A stretch of DNA of 64,000 nt from Mycobacterium sp. 852002-51057_SCH5723018 (GCF_001667035.1 NZ_LZIR01000008.1:216842-280841); one strand, 5' to 3'. Counted from the stretch's first letter, positions 37,465-47,515 are shown. Made by a program: numbers and translations. The notes: a model not told the origin generated them from the letters alone.

Positions 37465-38798
37465 GCCTTACCTCCATTGGGTACAAGCATGGAGTCTTTG
37501 GGGTCGAACGGGCAGCCGCCGCCTTCGATGTGCGCGACGTACTCGTCGCGGAAGTACTTGATCGACGACATCACCGGGCTGGCGGCGCCGTCGCCCAACG
37601 CGCAGAACGACTTTCCGAGGATGGTGTCGGAGATGTCGAGCAGCTTGTCGAGATCTTCCTGGGTGCCCTCGCCGGTTTCCAGCCGCTTGTAGATCTGGGT
37701 CAGCCAGTAGGTGCCCTCCCGGCAGGGCGTGCATTTGCCGCACGACTCGTGCTGGTAGAACTCGGTCCAGCGGCGCACGGCACGCACCACACACGTGGTC
37801 TCGTCGAAGATTTCCAGCGCCTTGGTGCCCAGCATCGAGCCGGCGGCGCCCACGCCCTCGTAGTCCAGCGGCACGTCGAGATGCTCGTCGGTCAGCAGCG
37901 GTGTCGACGACCCGCCGGGCGTCCAGAACTTCAGCCGGTGCCCGGCCCGCACCCCGCCGGCGTAAGCGAGCAACTCGCGCAACGTGATTCCGAGCGGCGC
38001 CTCGTACTGGCCCGGCCGGGTGACATGCCCGGACAGCGAATAAAGCGTGAAGCCGGGCGATTTCTCGTTGCCCATCGACCGGAACCACTCGACCCCGTTG
38101 AGGATGATCGGCGGGACGCTGGCGATGGTCTCGACGTTGTTGATTACCGTCGGGCAGCCGTAAAGCCCGGCCACCGCGGGGAACGGCGGCCGCAGCCGCG
38201 GCTGACCGCGCCGGCCCTCCAGGGAGTCGAGCAGCGCGGTTTCCTCGCCACAGATGTATGCGCCGGCGCCGGCGTGCACCACCAGCTCCAGATCGAAGCC
38301 GGAACCGTTGATGTCGCGGCCCAGGTAGCCGGCGGCATAGGCCTCGGCCACCGCGTTCTGCAGGCGGCGCAACACCGGCAGCACCTCCCCGCGCACGTAG
38401 ATGAACGCATGGTTGGCCCGGATCGCGTAGGCGGCGATGATGACGCCCTCGACCAGCACGTGCGGCGTCGCGAACATCAGCGGAATGTCTTTGCACGTAC
38501 CGGGTTCCGACTCGTCGGCGTTGACCACCAGGTAATGCGGCTTGGCCGCCGGGCCGGTGTCGCCCTGCGGGATGAACGACCACTTCGTCCCGGTGGAGAA
38601 GCCCGCGCCACCGCGGCCGCGCAGCCCGGAGTCTTTGACGGCCCCCATCACCGCGTCCGGCTCCATCCCCAGGGCCTTCTGCATCGCCTGGTAGCCGTCG
38701 TGGCGGCGGTAGGTCTCCAGCGTCCACGACTCGGGGTCGTCCCAAAAGCGGCTGATCACCGGTGTCAACGGCGTGGCCTGGGCGGTGGGGGCGGCCAT
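37461..38798 (-). CDS. nuoF: NADH-quinone oxidoreductase subunit F
   Basis: A 445-residue flavoprotein subunit where NADH is oxidised. The FMN/NADH site shows GLRGRGGAGFSTGTKW and AGAYICGEETALLDSLEGRR; the N3 [4Fe-4S] ligands are in HESCGKCTPCREGTYW plus a later Cys (KSFCALGDGA). The ATG giving [10 protein letters not shown] was chosen because it overlaps the nuoE stop by one base (TGATG). Its stop is part of an ATGA with the first mini-ORF of the repeat pair. Confidence 0.96.
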   Translation of the reverse strand: MAAPTAQATPLTPVISRFWDDPESWTLETYRRHDGYQAMQKALGMEPDAVMGAVKDSGLRGRGGAGFSTGTKWSFIPQGDTGPAAKPHYLVVNADESEPGTCKDIPLMFATPHVLVEGVIIAAYAIRANHAFIYVRGEVLPVLRRLQNAVAEAYAAGYLGRDINGSGFDLELVVHAGAGAYICGEETALLDSLEGRRGQPRLRPPFPAVAGLYGCPTVINNVETIASVPPIILNGVEWFRSMGNEKSPGFTLYSLSGHVTRPGQYEAPLGITLRELLAYAGGVRAGHRLKFWTPGGSSTPLLTDEHLDVPLDYEGVGAAGSMLGTKALEIFDETTCVVRAVRRWTEFYQHESCGKCTPCREGTYWLTQIYKRLETGEGTQEDLDKLLDISDTILGKSFCALGDGAASPVMSSIKYFRDEYVAHIEGGGCPFDPKDSMLVPNGGKA

Positions 38799-39571
38799 CA
38801 GTCGTCCTTCCGGTCCGACGGCGACTGAGGCGCGGGTGGGGCCTCCATCCCGAGTTCGTTCGCTATTCGCAATCCGGCCAACGTCGCCGCGCCCGCGCCG
38901 CCCTGGCCCTGGTCCGGCCGCTCGTCGGGCAGCCCGGCCAGGATGCGCGACGTCTCGCGGAAGGCGCACAGCGGCGCACCCCGGCTGGGCTCCTTAGGAT
39001 TCCCGGCACGCAGGGAGTCGACGAGCTCGCGCGCCGACTCCGGCGTCTGGTTGTCGAAGAATTCCCAGTTGACCATCACGACCGGTGCGTAGTCGCACGC
39101 GGCGTTGCATTCGATGTGTTGCAGGGTGACCGACCCGTCGGAGGTGGTCTCGTCGTTGCCGATGCCCAAGTGCTCCTTGAGGGCGTCGAAGATGGCGTCG
39201 CCACCCATCACCGCGCACAGCGTGTTCGTGCACACGCCGACCAGGTAGTCGCCGGTGGGCCCGCGGCGATACATCGAGTAAAAGCTTGCCACCGCGGACA
39301 CTTCGGCACCCGTCAGCCCGAGCTGCTCCCCGCAGAACTCCAAACCCGCGGGCGTCAGGTAGCAGTCCTCGGCCTGCACCAGGTGCAGCAGCGGCAGCAG
39401 CGCCGAGCGTTTGCTCGGGTAGCGGCCCATGATCTCTTTCGCGTCGACCTCGAGCCGCGCCCGCACCTCCGGCGGATACGTCTTGGGGGCACCCTCGACG
39501 ACGAAGGCGTTGGGCTCCCCGGGCGGCGGTCCGAGCCGGATGAACACCGGCTGGCCCTGCGGCCCGGTCAT
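38798..39571 (-). CDS. nuoE: NADH-quinone oxidoreductase subunit E
   Basis: A 257-residue thioredoxin-like [2Fe-2S] subunit (N1a cluster). Ligands are the four Cys in [12 protein letters not shown] and [11 protein letters not shown]. The length exceeds E. coli NuoE (166) by a C-terminal Gly/Ala/Pro-rich extension of about 60 residues, common in actinobacteria. It overlaps nuoD by ATGA. Confidence 0.95.
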   Translation of the reverse strand: MTGPQGQPVFIRLGPPPGEPNAFVVEGAPKTYPPEVRARLEVDAKEIMGRYPSKRSALLPLLHLVQAEDCYLTPAGLEFCGEQLGLTGAEVSAVASFYSMYRRGPTGDYLVGVCTNTLCAVMGGDAIFDALKEHLGIGNDETTSDGSVTLQHIECNAACDYAPVVMVNWEFFDNQTPESARELVDSLRAGNPKEPSRGAPLCAFRETSRILAGLPDERPDQGQGGAGAATLAGLRIANELGMEAPPAPQSPSDRKDD

Positions 39572-40881
39572 CGGTCCACCCCGCCCATCACCGGGTCGAT
39601 GCTGGCGACCGCGGCGATCAGGTCGGCCACCATCCCGCCCTCGCACATCGCGGCGACCGCTTGCAGGTTGGTGAAGGACGGATCCCGGTAGTGCACCCGG
39701 TAGGGGCGGGTGCCGCCGTCGCTGACCATGTGCACGCCGAGCTCACCGCGGGGCGACTCCACCGCGGTGTAGACCTGGCCCGCCGGAACGCGAATGCCCT
39801 CGGTGACGAGCTTGAAATGGTGAATCAGCGCCTCCATCGAGCTGCCCATGATCTTGGCGATGTGCTCGGGCGAGTTGCCCATGCCGTCCGGGCCCACCTT
39901 CAGGTCGGCGGGCCACGCGATCTTGCGGTCGGAGACCATCGTCGGGCCCGGCCGCAACTTGTCCAGACACTGCTCCACGATCTTTAGCGACTCCCACATC
40001 TCTTTGACGCGAATGATGTAGCGCCCGTAGGCATCACAACCGTCGTCGGTGATCACGTCGAACTCGTAGTTCTCGTAGCCGCAATAGGGCTCGCTCTTGC
40101 GCAGGTCGTGCGGCAGCCCGGTGGCACGCAGGATGGGGCCGGTGATGCCCAGCGCCATACACCCGGTCAGGTCCAGGTAGCCCACGCCCTCGGTGCGGGC
40201 CTTCCAGATGGCATTCTCGTTGAGCAGCTCGCCCAGTTCGCGCAGCGGCTGCCGCAGCTGCTTGACGGCTTCCGCGATCTCGGTGGCCGCGTTGGGCGGC
40301 AGGTCCTGCGCCACGCCGCCGGGCCGGATGTAGCCGTGGTTCATCCGCAGGCCGGTGATCGATTCGAAGACGTTGAGGATGATTTCACGCGCCCGGAATC
40401 CGATGAACATCGCGGTCATCGCGCCCAGCTCCATGCCACCGGTGGCCAGCGCGACCAGGTGCGACGAGATCCGGTTGAGCTCCATCAGCAGCACCCGGAT
40501 GACGTTGACCCGCTCCGGGATCTCGTCGGTGATGCCGAGCAGCTTCTCCACACCCAGGCAGTAGGCGGCCTCGTTGTAAAACGGTGCCAGGTAATCCATT
40601 CGGGTCACGAAGGTGACTCCCTGGGTCCAGTAACGGTATTCGAGGTTCTTCTCGATTCCGGTGTGCAGGTAGCCGATTCCGCAGCGGACCTCGGTCACGG
40701 TCTCGCCCTCGATCTCGAGGATGAGCCGCAACACGCCGTGGGTGGACGGGTGCTGGGGCCCCATGTTGACGACGATGCGTTCACCGGGATCCGCGTTGCG
40801 GGCGGCGTCGACGATCTGGTCCCAGTCCTGGCCGCCGGCGATCAAGACTGTGTCAGGTTCGCTCATCTCGGTTTCGGTCAT
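39568..40881 (-). CDS. nuoD: NADH-quinone oxidoreductase subunit D
   Basis: A 437-residue 49-kDa-type subunit lining the quinone pocket. Motifs: [57 protein letters not shown], and the C-terminal [20 protein letters not shown]. The ATG at MTETEMSEP was chosen; the next gene, nuoC, ends 19 bases upstream. From memory, the orphan response regulator Rv3143 has been reported to interact with Nuo subunits in M. tuberculosis; its counterpart lies just upstream of nuoA here. Confidence 0.96.
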   Translation of the reverse strand: MTETEMSEPDTVLIAGGQDWDQIVDAARNADPGERIVVNMGPQHPSTHGVLRLILEIEGETVTEVRCGIGYLHTGIEKNLEYRYWTQGVTFVTRMDYLAPFYNEAAYCLGVEKLLGITDEIPERVNVIRVLLMELNRISSHLVALATGGMELGAMTAMFIGFRAREIILNVFESITGLRMNHGYIRPGGVAQDLPPNAATEIAEAVKQLRQPLRELGELLNENAIWKARTEGVGYLDLTGCMALGITGPILRATGLPHDLRKSEPYCGYENYEFDVITDDGCDAYGRYIIRVKEMWESLKIVEQCLDKLRPGPTMVSDRKIAWPADLKVGPDGMGNSPEHIAKIMGSSMEALIHHFKLVTEGIRVPAGQVYTAVESPRGELGVHMVSDGGTRPYRVHYRDPSFTNLQAVAAMCEGGMVADLIAAVASIDPVMGGVDR

Positions 40882-40900
40882 CTTTGATCTTTTTCCGGCA

Positions 40901-41625
40901 TCAGTTGTAGCCCCTGCGCTCGTCGGGTGGGGGTATCTTGGCGCCCTTGTATTCGACCGGTACCCCGCCCAGCGGGTAGTCCTTGCGCTGCGGATAGCCA
41001 TGCCAGTCGTCGGGCATCTCGATTCGGGTCAGCGACGGGTGGCCGTCGAAGATGATTCCGAAGAAGTCGTACGTTTCGCGCTCGTGCCAGTCGTTGGTCG
41101 GGTAGACCCCGAACAGCGACGGGATGTGCGGATCGCTGTCCGGCGCAGCAACTTCCAGCCGTAGCCGGCGGTTGTGGGTGATTGACTGCAGCGGGTAGAC
41201 GGCGTGCAGCTCCCGGCCCTTCTCGTGCGGGTAGTGCACCCCGTTGACGCCCAGACACATCTCGAAGCGCAGCTCCGGTTCGTCGCGCAGCCGCTGGGCG
41301 ACCTGCGGCAGCCGATCGCGGCGGACGTGCAGGGTCAGTTCGTCGCGGTCGACCACGACTTTCTCTATCGCGTCGGTGAATTCGACGCCGTCGCGCTGCA
41401 GCGCCTCGGCCAGCCGGTCGGCGATGTCGTCGAAGTAGCCGCCGTAGGGACGTGGGCTGCTGCCCGGCAGGGTGACCTCGCGCACCAGCCGTCCGTATCC
41501 GGAGGTGTCGCCGGTGCCGCGGACCCCGAACATGCCGCGGCGCACGTCGATCACCTCTTCGTCGGGGCCAGGGATGGATCCCCCCACTTCGGTGGCCGCC
41601 ACCTTCGGGTCGTGGTCGGGGGAGC

Positions 41626-41629
<4 letters not shown>
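40901..41629 (-). CDS. nuoC: NADH-quinone oxidoreductase subunit C
   Basis: A 242-residue 30-kDa-type subunit. The signature is [19 protein letters not shown] followed by [18 protein letters not shown]. The first 60 residues are acidic and less conserved. It is separate from nuoD, not fused as in E. coli. It overlaps nuoB by 4 bases. Confidence 0.95.
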
Positions 41630-42180
<551 letters not shown>

Positions 42181-42188
42181 GTTTTACC

Positions 42189-42566
42189 TCAATCCCAGGT
42201 CAGGCCGCCGCGGCGCCACACGTAGGCGTAGGCCACGAAGACCGTGAGCATGAACACCACCATTTCGACCAGCGCGAACGTGCCCAGCGCGTCGTAGCTG
42301 ACCGCCCAGGGATACAGGAACACGATTTCGATGTCGAACACGATAAATAGCATTGCGGTCAGGTAATACTTCACCGGGAACCGCTGCCCGGCCGTCGCCT
42401 TCGGGCCGCTCACCGGCGCTTCGGTCGGCTCGATCCCGCACTCGTAGGCCGCCAGCTTCGACTTGTTGTAACGCTTGGGGCCGACCAGGCTGGCGAGCAC
42501 CACCGAGCCCACGGCAAAGGCGGCGGCGATCGCGCCTAGCACCAGGATGGGTATGTAGACGTTCAA
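42189..42566 (-). CDS. nuoA: NADH-quinone oxidoreductase subunit A
   Basis: A 125-residue three-helix membrane subunit near the quinone site. Motifs: [34 protein letters not shown], and the acidic helix [15 protein letters not shown]. The start is TTG, supported by GGAGCGAG just upstream and by the family N-terminus MNVYIPIL. It is the first gene of the 14-gene nuo operon. Confidence 0.95.
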   Translation of the reverse strand: MNVYIPILVLGAIAAAFAVGSVVLASLVGPKRYNKSKLAAYECGIEPTEAPVSGPKATAGQRFPVKYYLTAMLFIVFDIEIVFLYPWAVSYDALGTFALVEMVVFMLTVFVAYAYVWRRGGLTWD

Positions 42567-42812
42567 CTCGCTCCAGATCCGTCGTGTGGCCCGCCTTCTC
42601 AGGCCGCTGAGCGGCGGCCAGGCGGTGACCGGGCTGCTGTGACGAGCCGGGTCTGTAGCACGTCACAGTGATCTTCAACATAGCGTCGTCGCGGCCGACG
42701 CACGTGGCCGGGGTAGCGCTAACCCATAGTTCGGTGTGTGAGATCCGGCACGTCTTTGCCGCGCGGGAAACGCGGCGCCACGACGATGCTGCCTGGGGAC
42801 GGGGTGTTAGCT
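42567..42812. promoter_or_regulatory. intergenic region upstream of the nuo operon
   Basis: A 246-base gap between nuoA and the receiver-domain gene, both on the minus strand. It should hold the nuo promoter. On the minus strand a TATGTT-like -10 is visible near 42680, but no convincing -35 or operator was found. No PPE gene lies here, unlike the M. tuberculosis locus as I recall it. Confidence 0.4.
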
Positions 42813-43214
42813 CTAGCGAGCGGGGGTGCGCAGCAGCCCGAGCACGGTGCGGCCCAGCACGATGGGGTCGAGCGGGTGGGGCACCGCGGCCTCGGCGCGC
42901 GACCAGCTGGCCAGCCAGGCGTCGTCGCGGCGGCCGGTGAGCACCACGATCGGCGGGCAGGTGTCGAGTTCGTCTTTGAGCTGTTTGGCGATTCCCATGC
43001 CGCCGGTCGGGGTCGCCTCACCGTCCAGGATGGCCAAATCGATGCCACCCTCGTCCATCGTGCGGATCACCATGGGGCCCGTCGCCACCTCGACGTAGCT
43101 GAGCTCCGGCAGGTCGGGGTGCAGACGGGTGCCCAGCGCCCGCATCACGTTCTCGCGGGTTTCGGCGTTGTCGCCGTAGACAAGGATCCGCAGGACGCTG
43201 GTGGAGTCGGGCAC
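42813..43214 (-). CDS. orphan receiver-domain protein (Rv3143-like)
   Basis: A 133-residue single-domain response regulator. It has the CheY fold pattern: LRILVYGDNAETRENV, the phospho-acceptor Asp in LAILDGEATPTGG, Thr in VVLTGRRDD, and the Lys position apparently replaced (PHPLDP), so phosphotransfer switching may be altered. No output domain and no histidine kinase are nearby. The GTG start gives the 133-residue length of Rv3143, which has been reported (from memory) to modulate complex I through protein contact. It lies just upstream of nuoA on the same strand. Confidence 0.85.
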   Translation of the reverse strand: MPDSTSVLRILVYGDNAETRENVMRALGTRLHPDLPELSYVEVATGPMVIRTMDEGGIDLAILDGEATPTGGMGIAKQLKDELDTCPPIVVLTGRRDDAWLASWSRAEAAVPHPLDPIVLGRTVLGLLRTPAR

Positions 43215-43243
43215 GCTCAGATGGTACTGGTGCCGCACCGAGT

Positions 43244-43792
43244 TTACCGGGGCGCCTGAACGAAGACGGCCTGCGCGGCGGCCGTTGCCGTCGCACCGAT
43301 CATGCCGAACCTGTTCCAGCCCAGACCGAATTGGGATCGATCGACCTTGGTTTCGCCGGAGATCCGAATCGAGCCGTCCTCGAGCTCGGTGACGGCGACG
43401 GGCAGGGGCAGCGGCGCGGTGACGCCCTTGATGGTGAAGTTGGCCCGCAGTTCGGCGGCTTTGCCTTTAGGGGGGCCCTCGGTGGGATGCGCCGCGGTGA
43501 CGACGACGCTGATGTCACCGAAGCGCTCGACGTCGAAGAAGTCGGCTGAGCGCAGGTGCTTGTCGCGGCGTCCGATGCCGGTGTTCAACGACGCGGTCCG
43601 GATGTCGAGGCGGCCGAACACCGCGCCGGTGCCGGTGAGCTGCCCGTCGCCGCTGAACTCGGTGAAGCGGCCTTTCACGTTCAGCAGGCCCCAGGCGTTT
43701 TTGACCTTGAAGGTCACGGTCGAGCGGTCGGGGACCAGATTCCACACCCCGGCCATGTCCGGATCGGTCAGCAGGGTTTCCAGAGTCGTCAT
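43244..43792 (-). CDS. YceI family protein
   Basis: A 182-residue lipocalin-like YceI-domain protein: SWNLVPDRS-type start (GVWNLVPDRSTVTFKVKNAW), DIRTASLNTGIGRRDKHLRS, and the C-terminal FGMIGATATAAAQAVF. YceI proteins bind polyisoprenoid-like lipids. No signal peptide is seen (MTTLETLLTDPD), so it is cytoplasmic, unlike E. coli YceI. It lies 29 bases before the receiver-domain gene. Confidence 0.85.
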   Translation of the reverse strand: MTTLETLLTDPDMAGVWNLVPDRSTVTFKVKNAWGLLNVKGRFTEFSGDGQLTGTGAVFGRLDIRTASLNTGIGRRDKHLRSADFFDVERFGDISVVVTAAHPTEGPPKGKAAELRANFTIKGVTAPLPLPVAVTELEDGSIRISGETKVDRSQFGLGWNRFGMIGATATAAAQAVFVQAPR

Positions 43793-43810
43793 GTCGCCTC
43801 TTTCATTCGG

Positions 43811-44200
43811 CTAGTCGAGCAACGGCGCGATCGCGGCCGGGTCGAAGTACTCGTCGATCCGGTCGATCAGCCCTTCGGCGCCCACCCGGATCACGATGCA
43901 GACGCGCGTGGAGATCGATTGGCCGGCATGACCGGTGGCGCGCAGCACGTGCTGCTGGACGAAGCCGCCGTCAAAGAGCTGACGATCGAGGATCTCATAG
44001 TGGCGCTCGGTGGTCGTCGTGACGAACCAGTCGATGACCCGCAGCGCGCGACGCTTGTCGTTATCGCGGCGGGCGCCGACCCGCCAGACCGCGATGTCAT
44101 CGCTCCACAGCCGGTCGACCGCCGCGACGTCGCCCCGCTCGATCGCCGCGAACAGGCGGTCGGCCACGTCCACGATGGCCTCGGCGGTGGTGGCGGGCAT
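43811..44200 (-). CDS. NTF2-like (SnoaL) family protein
   Basis: A 129-residue alpha+beta cone-fold protein typical of NTF2/SnoaL: helix VDVADRLFAAIERGDVAAVD, RLWSDDIAVWRVG, and the final strand IDRIDEYFDPAAIAPLL. Members can be isomerases, dehydratases or ligand-binding proteins. It is the last gene of the catabolic operon, 8 bases after the DUF6285 gene, so it may act on the same intermediate. Confidence 0.8.
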   Translation of the reverse strand: MPATTAEAIVDVADRLFAAIERGDVAAVDRLWSDDIAVWRVGARRDNDKRRALRVIDWFVTTTTERHYEILDRQLFDGGFVQQHVLRATGHAGQSISTRVCIVIRVGAEGLIDRIDEYFDPAAIAPLLD

Positions 44201-44208
44201 GGTCGCTC

Positions 44209-44550
44209 CTACTCCGATCGCTCGTATCCCGGGTGCGCAACGGCCAACCGGTGTCGCACCAGTGTGCGCAGGCAGGCCAGCACCTCGTCGGCGCGCCCGT
44301 CCATCGCGCCGGCCCGGATGGCTCCGGCCAGCCCGTCCTCGTCGGCGAAACCCAAGCCGGCCAGCGCCTCGCGGCACTCCGCTTCGCCCTCGTCGAGCAG
44401 TTCGCGCTCGACGATCCGCAACGCGTTGGCGGCCACCCTGGCATGGAAGTTGACCTGTCCGGTGGTCGCCTCGCGGACGTCGGTTTCGAGGAACTCGGCC
44501 ACCGCGGCCACGAGCTCGGCCGCGACCGGGCGGCCGTAGGAGCCGATCAC
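44209..44550 (-). CDS. DUF6285 protein, LvaB-like kinase partner
   Basis: A 113-residue helical protein of the DUF6285 family (AELVAAVAEFLETDVREA, VAANALRIVERELLDEGEAE). Genes of this family follow phosphotransferase genes in many actinobacteria. By size and context it corresponds to LvaB, the small protein needed for LvaA kinase activity in levulinate degradation. The GTG start overlaps the phosphotransferase stop by 4 bases. A direct sequence link to LvaB is an inference from context, not demonstrated here. Confidence 0.78.
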   Translation of the reverse strand: MIGSYGRPVAAELVAAVAEFLETDVREATTGQVNFHARVAANALRIVERELLDEGEAECREALAGLGFADEDGLAGAIRAGAMDGRADEVLACLRTLVRHRLAVAHPGYERSE

Positions 44551-45647
44551 CGGAGCGCCCCGTCCGATTGCCCGCCTCCTCCTCGCGCCGCTGCGCGGCG
44601 CGCATCGTCACCGGGCGCGTCCGATTGCCCGCCTCCTCCTCGCGCCGCTGCGCGGCAAACATCGTCACCGGGCGCGTCCAACAATTCGAGCAGGTCCCAC
44701 TCGGTCTCGCACACTCGGCGCCCGATGGCCGCCAGCTCCACCGAGCGGAATTGACCGCTCAGGTGCCGCTCCGCCTGGTGCCGGCAGATGACGCCCCACC
44801 GCAGCGTGGCCAGCACCAGCCACCAGTGAAACGCCGCCCGATCGACGGTGGTCGCGCTGGCCTCCTCGTAGGCCTGAAGGAAGCTTTCGACGCTGCCGAG
44901 GCCGCCGGCGCCCAGGCCGGCAGGGGCGCCGAACCGCCAGGCCCGGATGCAGAACCAGGCCAGGTCTTCGTATGCCTCACCGGCGTGCACCAGCTCCCAG
45001 TCGAGGACGGCGGCCAGCTCTGACCCGTCGACGATCAGGTTGCCCATCCGGTAGTCCCCGTGCACCAGGACCGTGGTCGACGGGGGTGGCCGGTGGGCGG
45101 CCAGCCAGCGAAACGCCCATTCGAAGGTGGCGGTGGTATCGGCCATCGCGTCGAGGCGCTCGCGCCACTCGTCGAGCTGGTCCCGATGGGCCAGGCCAGG
45201 GATCCGCGGGTCGGCCCGGTGGATGGCGGCCAGCGCCTGGGCGCACCGCCGCAGCAGCCTCGTACGCGCCGCGTGCCCATCGGCATTGTCGAGCCGACGT
45301 TGGATGCGCCTAACGATGGTCTCGCCCTTGATCTCGTCGCAGATCAGGAACGGGTTGCCCAGCGCGGCAACGGAATCGTCGGCCACCAGGATGCGGGGGA
45401 CAGGTGCGCCGGCCGCCGCGGCGGCGGCCTGGGCGCGGGCTTCCAGTTCCATCCCGGCATGCACGTCGTCGGGCGGCCCGGTCCGCAGGATCAGCGGCCG
45501 GCGTTGCTCGCCGCTGACGGCGTCGAACGCCCATGTGGTGCGGCTGGCACCCCCGGTCAGCGCGCGCAGGTTCTCGATCGCCAAGAATTCAGTGCCGGCG
45601 CCGAGCGCCGGGGCCAGCACCGCGGTCAGGCGGTCTTGCAGGTTCAC
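44547..45647 (-). CDS. phosphotransferase, LvaA/ACAD11-kinase-like
   Basis: A 366-residue APH-fold kinase. The N-lobe has ALTGGASRTTWAFDAV; the catalytic loop is VLVHGDYRMGNLIVDG and the metal loop is AAVLDWELVHAGEAYEDLAW, close to the ACAD10/11 kinase domains. In known systems such kinases phosphorylate the 4-hydroxyl of 4-hydroxyacyl-CoAs. Its gene overlaps the acyl-CoA dehydrogenase stop by GTGA and the DUF6285 start by GTGA. The last 40 residues are a tandem duplicated low-complexity segment (APGDDARRAAARGGGGQSD) created by a 57-base repeat, unlike the conserved domain. Confidence 0.85.
   Translation of the reverse strand: MNLQDRLTAVLAPALGAGTEFLAIENLRALTGGASRTTWAFDAVSGEQRRPLILRTGPPDDVHAGMELEARAQAAAAAAGAPVPRILVADDSVAALGNPFLICDEIKGETIVRRIQRRLDNADGHAARTRLLRRCAQALAAIHRADPRIPGLAHRDQLDEWRERLDAMADTTATFEWAFRWLAAHRPPPSTTVLVHGDYRMGNLIVDGSELAAVLDWELVHAGEAYEDLAWFCIRAWRFGAPAGLGAGGLGSVESFLQAYEEASATTVDRAAFHWWLVLATLRWGVICRHQAERHLSGQFRSVELAAIGRRVCETEWDLLELLDAPGDDVCRAAARGGGGQSDAPGDDARRAAARGGGGQSDGALR
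44562..44675 (-). repeat. 57-base tandem duplication in the phosphotransferase C-terminus
   Basis: Two adjoining 57-base units differing at 3 positions encode two copies of a 19-residue segment. The core GGTGACGATG, CCGCGCAGCGGCGCGAGGAG and GAGGCGGGC resembles a short interspersed mycobacterial repeat but differs from the nuo MIRU pair. Confidence 0.8.
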
Positions 45648-46882
45648 TTCTGGCCGAACTTGAACAGCCGCTGCGCCACACGGCGGATTTGGATCTCCTC
45701 GGCGCCCTCGGTGATCCGGTAGCGGCGGTGGTGGCGGTAGATGTGCTCGAACGGCTCGTGACGGCTGTAACCGAGGCCGCCGAAGATCTGCATGGCCCGG
45801 TCTGCGGCGTCGCAGACCAGCCGGTTGGCCCGGTAGTTGGCCATCGACACCTTGTCCGATACCTCCATGTGGTGGTCGCGGTCCAGATGCCAGGCCGCGT
45901 AGTGCACCAGCAGCCGCACCATCTGGGCCTCGGTCTGCAGCTCGGCCAGGGGCCATTGCACGGCCTGGTTGACCGACAGCGGCTTGCCGAACACCGTTCG
46001 CTTGCCGGCGTACTCGGCGGCGCGGTCGATGCAGTACTGCGCCGCACCCAGGCTGCTCGCCGCCTGCCGGATCCGGTTCTCGTGCAAAAAGGTCTGCGCG
46101 ACCTCCAGGCCGCGGTCCACCTCGCCGAGCACCGCGTCGGTCGGCACTCGCACGTCGGTCAGCTCGACCTCGGCGTGGTCGGTGGGCATGTTGAACGTCC
46201 ACCAGTAGTAGGGGACGCGGAAGCCGGTCGCGTCGGTCGGCACCAGGAACGCGGTGATACCCAGGGGCGCCCCGGGCTCACCGGAGGTGCGGGCGAAGAT
46301 CAGGTCGTGGGTGGCGCGGTGCACTCCGGTGTTGAACCGCTTGGCGCCGTTGATCACCCATCCGTCCCCGTCGGGTTCGGCGCGGGTTTCCAGCCAGGTC
46401 GCGTCGGAGCCGTGCCGCGGCTCGGTGAGCCCGAACGCCATTGACCGCTCCCCGGTGATCAGCGCCTCCGACCACAGCCGGCGCTGCTCGTCGGTGCCGA
46501 AGCGCTCCATCATGATCACCTGCGGAAAATTCCCGACGATCGACGACTCGTTCTGCAGGTCGTTGTGCAGGCCGAGCCCCTTGTGTGCCAGGTGTTCCCG
46601 GATGACGGCCATGTCGAGGTTGGTGCCGTCGCGGCCGCCCAGCGCCGCGGGCAAGCCGTAGCGCAGCCAGCCCGCCTTGTCGGCGCGCCTACGCATCTCA
46701 GCGAGCAGGTCCTCCCAATCCCGCGACGGGATGCCGTCGTGGTCCCAGTCGGTGCGGGCGTGCTCGCGGCGCTGGTCGAAATACTGGATGTTCTGGGCCT
46801 GCAGCGGGGCGATTTCGCGCTCGATGAACTCGTCCATCTCCGCGAGAAGCTCCGGAAGATGTTGCGGCAGAGTGAAATCCAC
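45644..46882 (-). CDS. acyl-CoA dehydrogenase, ACAD11/LvaC-like
   Basis: A 412-residue acyl-CoA dehydrogenase with the usual N-terminal helices (EMDEFIEREIAPLQAQNI), the middle beta domain (AFGLTEPRHGSDATWLETRA, GWVINGAKRFNTG), and C-terminal FAD motifs (KRTVFGKPLSVNQAVQWPLA; AMQIFGGLGYSRHEPFEHIY). Its pairing with the downstream kinase and DUF6285 genes fits the LvaC role of removing phosphate from a phosphorylated hydroxyacyl-CoA. The GTG start follows AGGAG, 9 bases after the TetR stop. Confidence 0.87.
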   Translation of the reverse strand: MDFTLPQHLPELLAEMDEFIEREIAPLQAQNIQYFDQRREHARTDWDHDGIPSRDWEDLLAEMRRRADKAGWLRYGLPAALGGRDGTNLDMAVIREHLAHKGLGLHNDLQNESSIVGNFPQVIMMERFGTDEQRRLWSEALITGERSMAFGLTEPRHGSDATWLETRAEPDGDGWVINGAKRFNTGVHRATHDLIFARTSGEPGAPLGITAFLVPTDATGFRVPYYWWTFNMPTDHAEVELTDVRVPTDAVLGEVDRGLEVAQTFLHENRIRQAASSLGAAQYCIDRAAEYAGKRTVFGKPLSVNQAVQWPLAELQTEAQMVRLLVHYAAWHLDRDHHMEVSDKVSMANYRANRLVCDAADRAMQIFGGLGYSRHEPFEHIYRHHRRYRITEGAEEIQIRRVAQRLFKFGQK

Positions 46883-46891
46883 TATTATCTC

Positions 46892-47515
46892 CTAAGTCTC
46901 CTTGCCGCTGCCGTACAGGGTTTTCTTCCAGACCGTCGACAAGGTGGCAACGGCGTCTTGATCGCTGATATGCAGGCCCAGGCCGGACGGCCCCACGAAC
47001 ACGGTGGTGAAGTTCTCGAAGAGCAGCGCGATGGCCGCCGCGGTGTGTTCCGGATTCAGCTCCGTTCCGTACCCCTGCTCCTGGGCCCGGCGGACCGAGG
47101 CGGCCACGATGTCCATGCCGAAGCGGCGGAATTCGTTCTGGACGTCCGCGAAGCGTCGCTGGGTGGCGGCGAGCTGGGCGACGGCGATCATGATGCCGAT
47201 GTTCTGCTTGAACATCTCCCAGTAGCCGGTGACCACCGACGTGAAGAACGCGTCGTCATCGGGCGAATCCGGCAGGTGCAGGCGCAGCCCGGACGGTTCG
47301 ACGACCTCGTGCAGAAAAGATTCCGCCAGCGCGGCCAGGAGGTCCTCCTTGTCGGCGAAATACCGGTAGAACACCGCCGGCGACTTGCCCGCGGCCGAGG
47401 TGATGTCGGCGAGCGTGGTACCGTGAAAGCCCCTTTCGGCGAACAGCTTTCGGGCGGCCTGCTCGATGGCCTGCCTGGTCTGGCGGCCCTTCGCGGTCAG
47501 CAGTTCGGCCGGCAT
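46892..47515 (-). CDS. TetR family regulator inside the catabolic operon
   Basis: A 207-residue TetR regulator: HTH in AIEQAARKLFAERGFHGTTL then ITSAAGKSPAVFYRYFADKE; C-terminal ligand domain begins after residue 60. Its start overlaps the lyase stop (TGATG) and it is followed closely by the acyl-CoA dehydrogenase gene. As it lies in the middle of the operon, it probably controls the upstream promoter, where a near-perfect 16-base palindrome is seen, with an acyl-CoA as a likely ligand. Confidence 0.87.
   Translation of the reverse strand: MPAELLTAKGRQTRQAIEQAARKLFAERGFHGTTLADITSAAGKSPAVFYRYFADKEDLLAALAESFLHEVVEPSGLRLHLPDSPDDDAFFTSVVTGYWEMFKQNIGIMIAVAQLAATQRRFADVQNEFRRFGMDIVAASVRRAQEQGYGTELNPEHTAAAIALLFENFTTVFVGPSGLGLHISDQDAVATLSTVWKKTLYGSGKET

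Noticed and set aside
42184..42681. Longer reading frame overlapping nuoA in another frame
   Set aside because: Its product is arginine-rich without family similarity, and nuoA in the alternate frame is a clear match.
42640..42700. A TGTGA half-site near the nuo promoter suggesting a CRP site
   Set aside because: The second half-site does not match TCACA at the right spacing.
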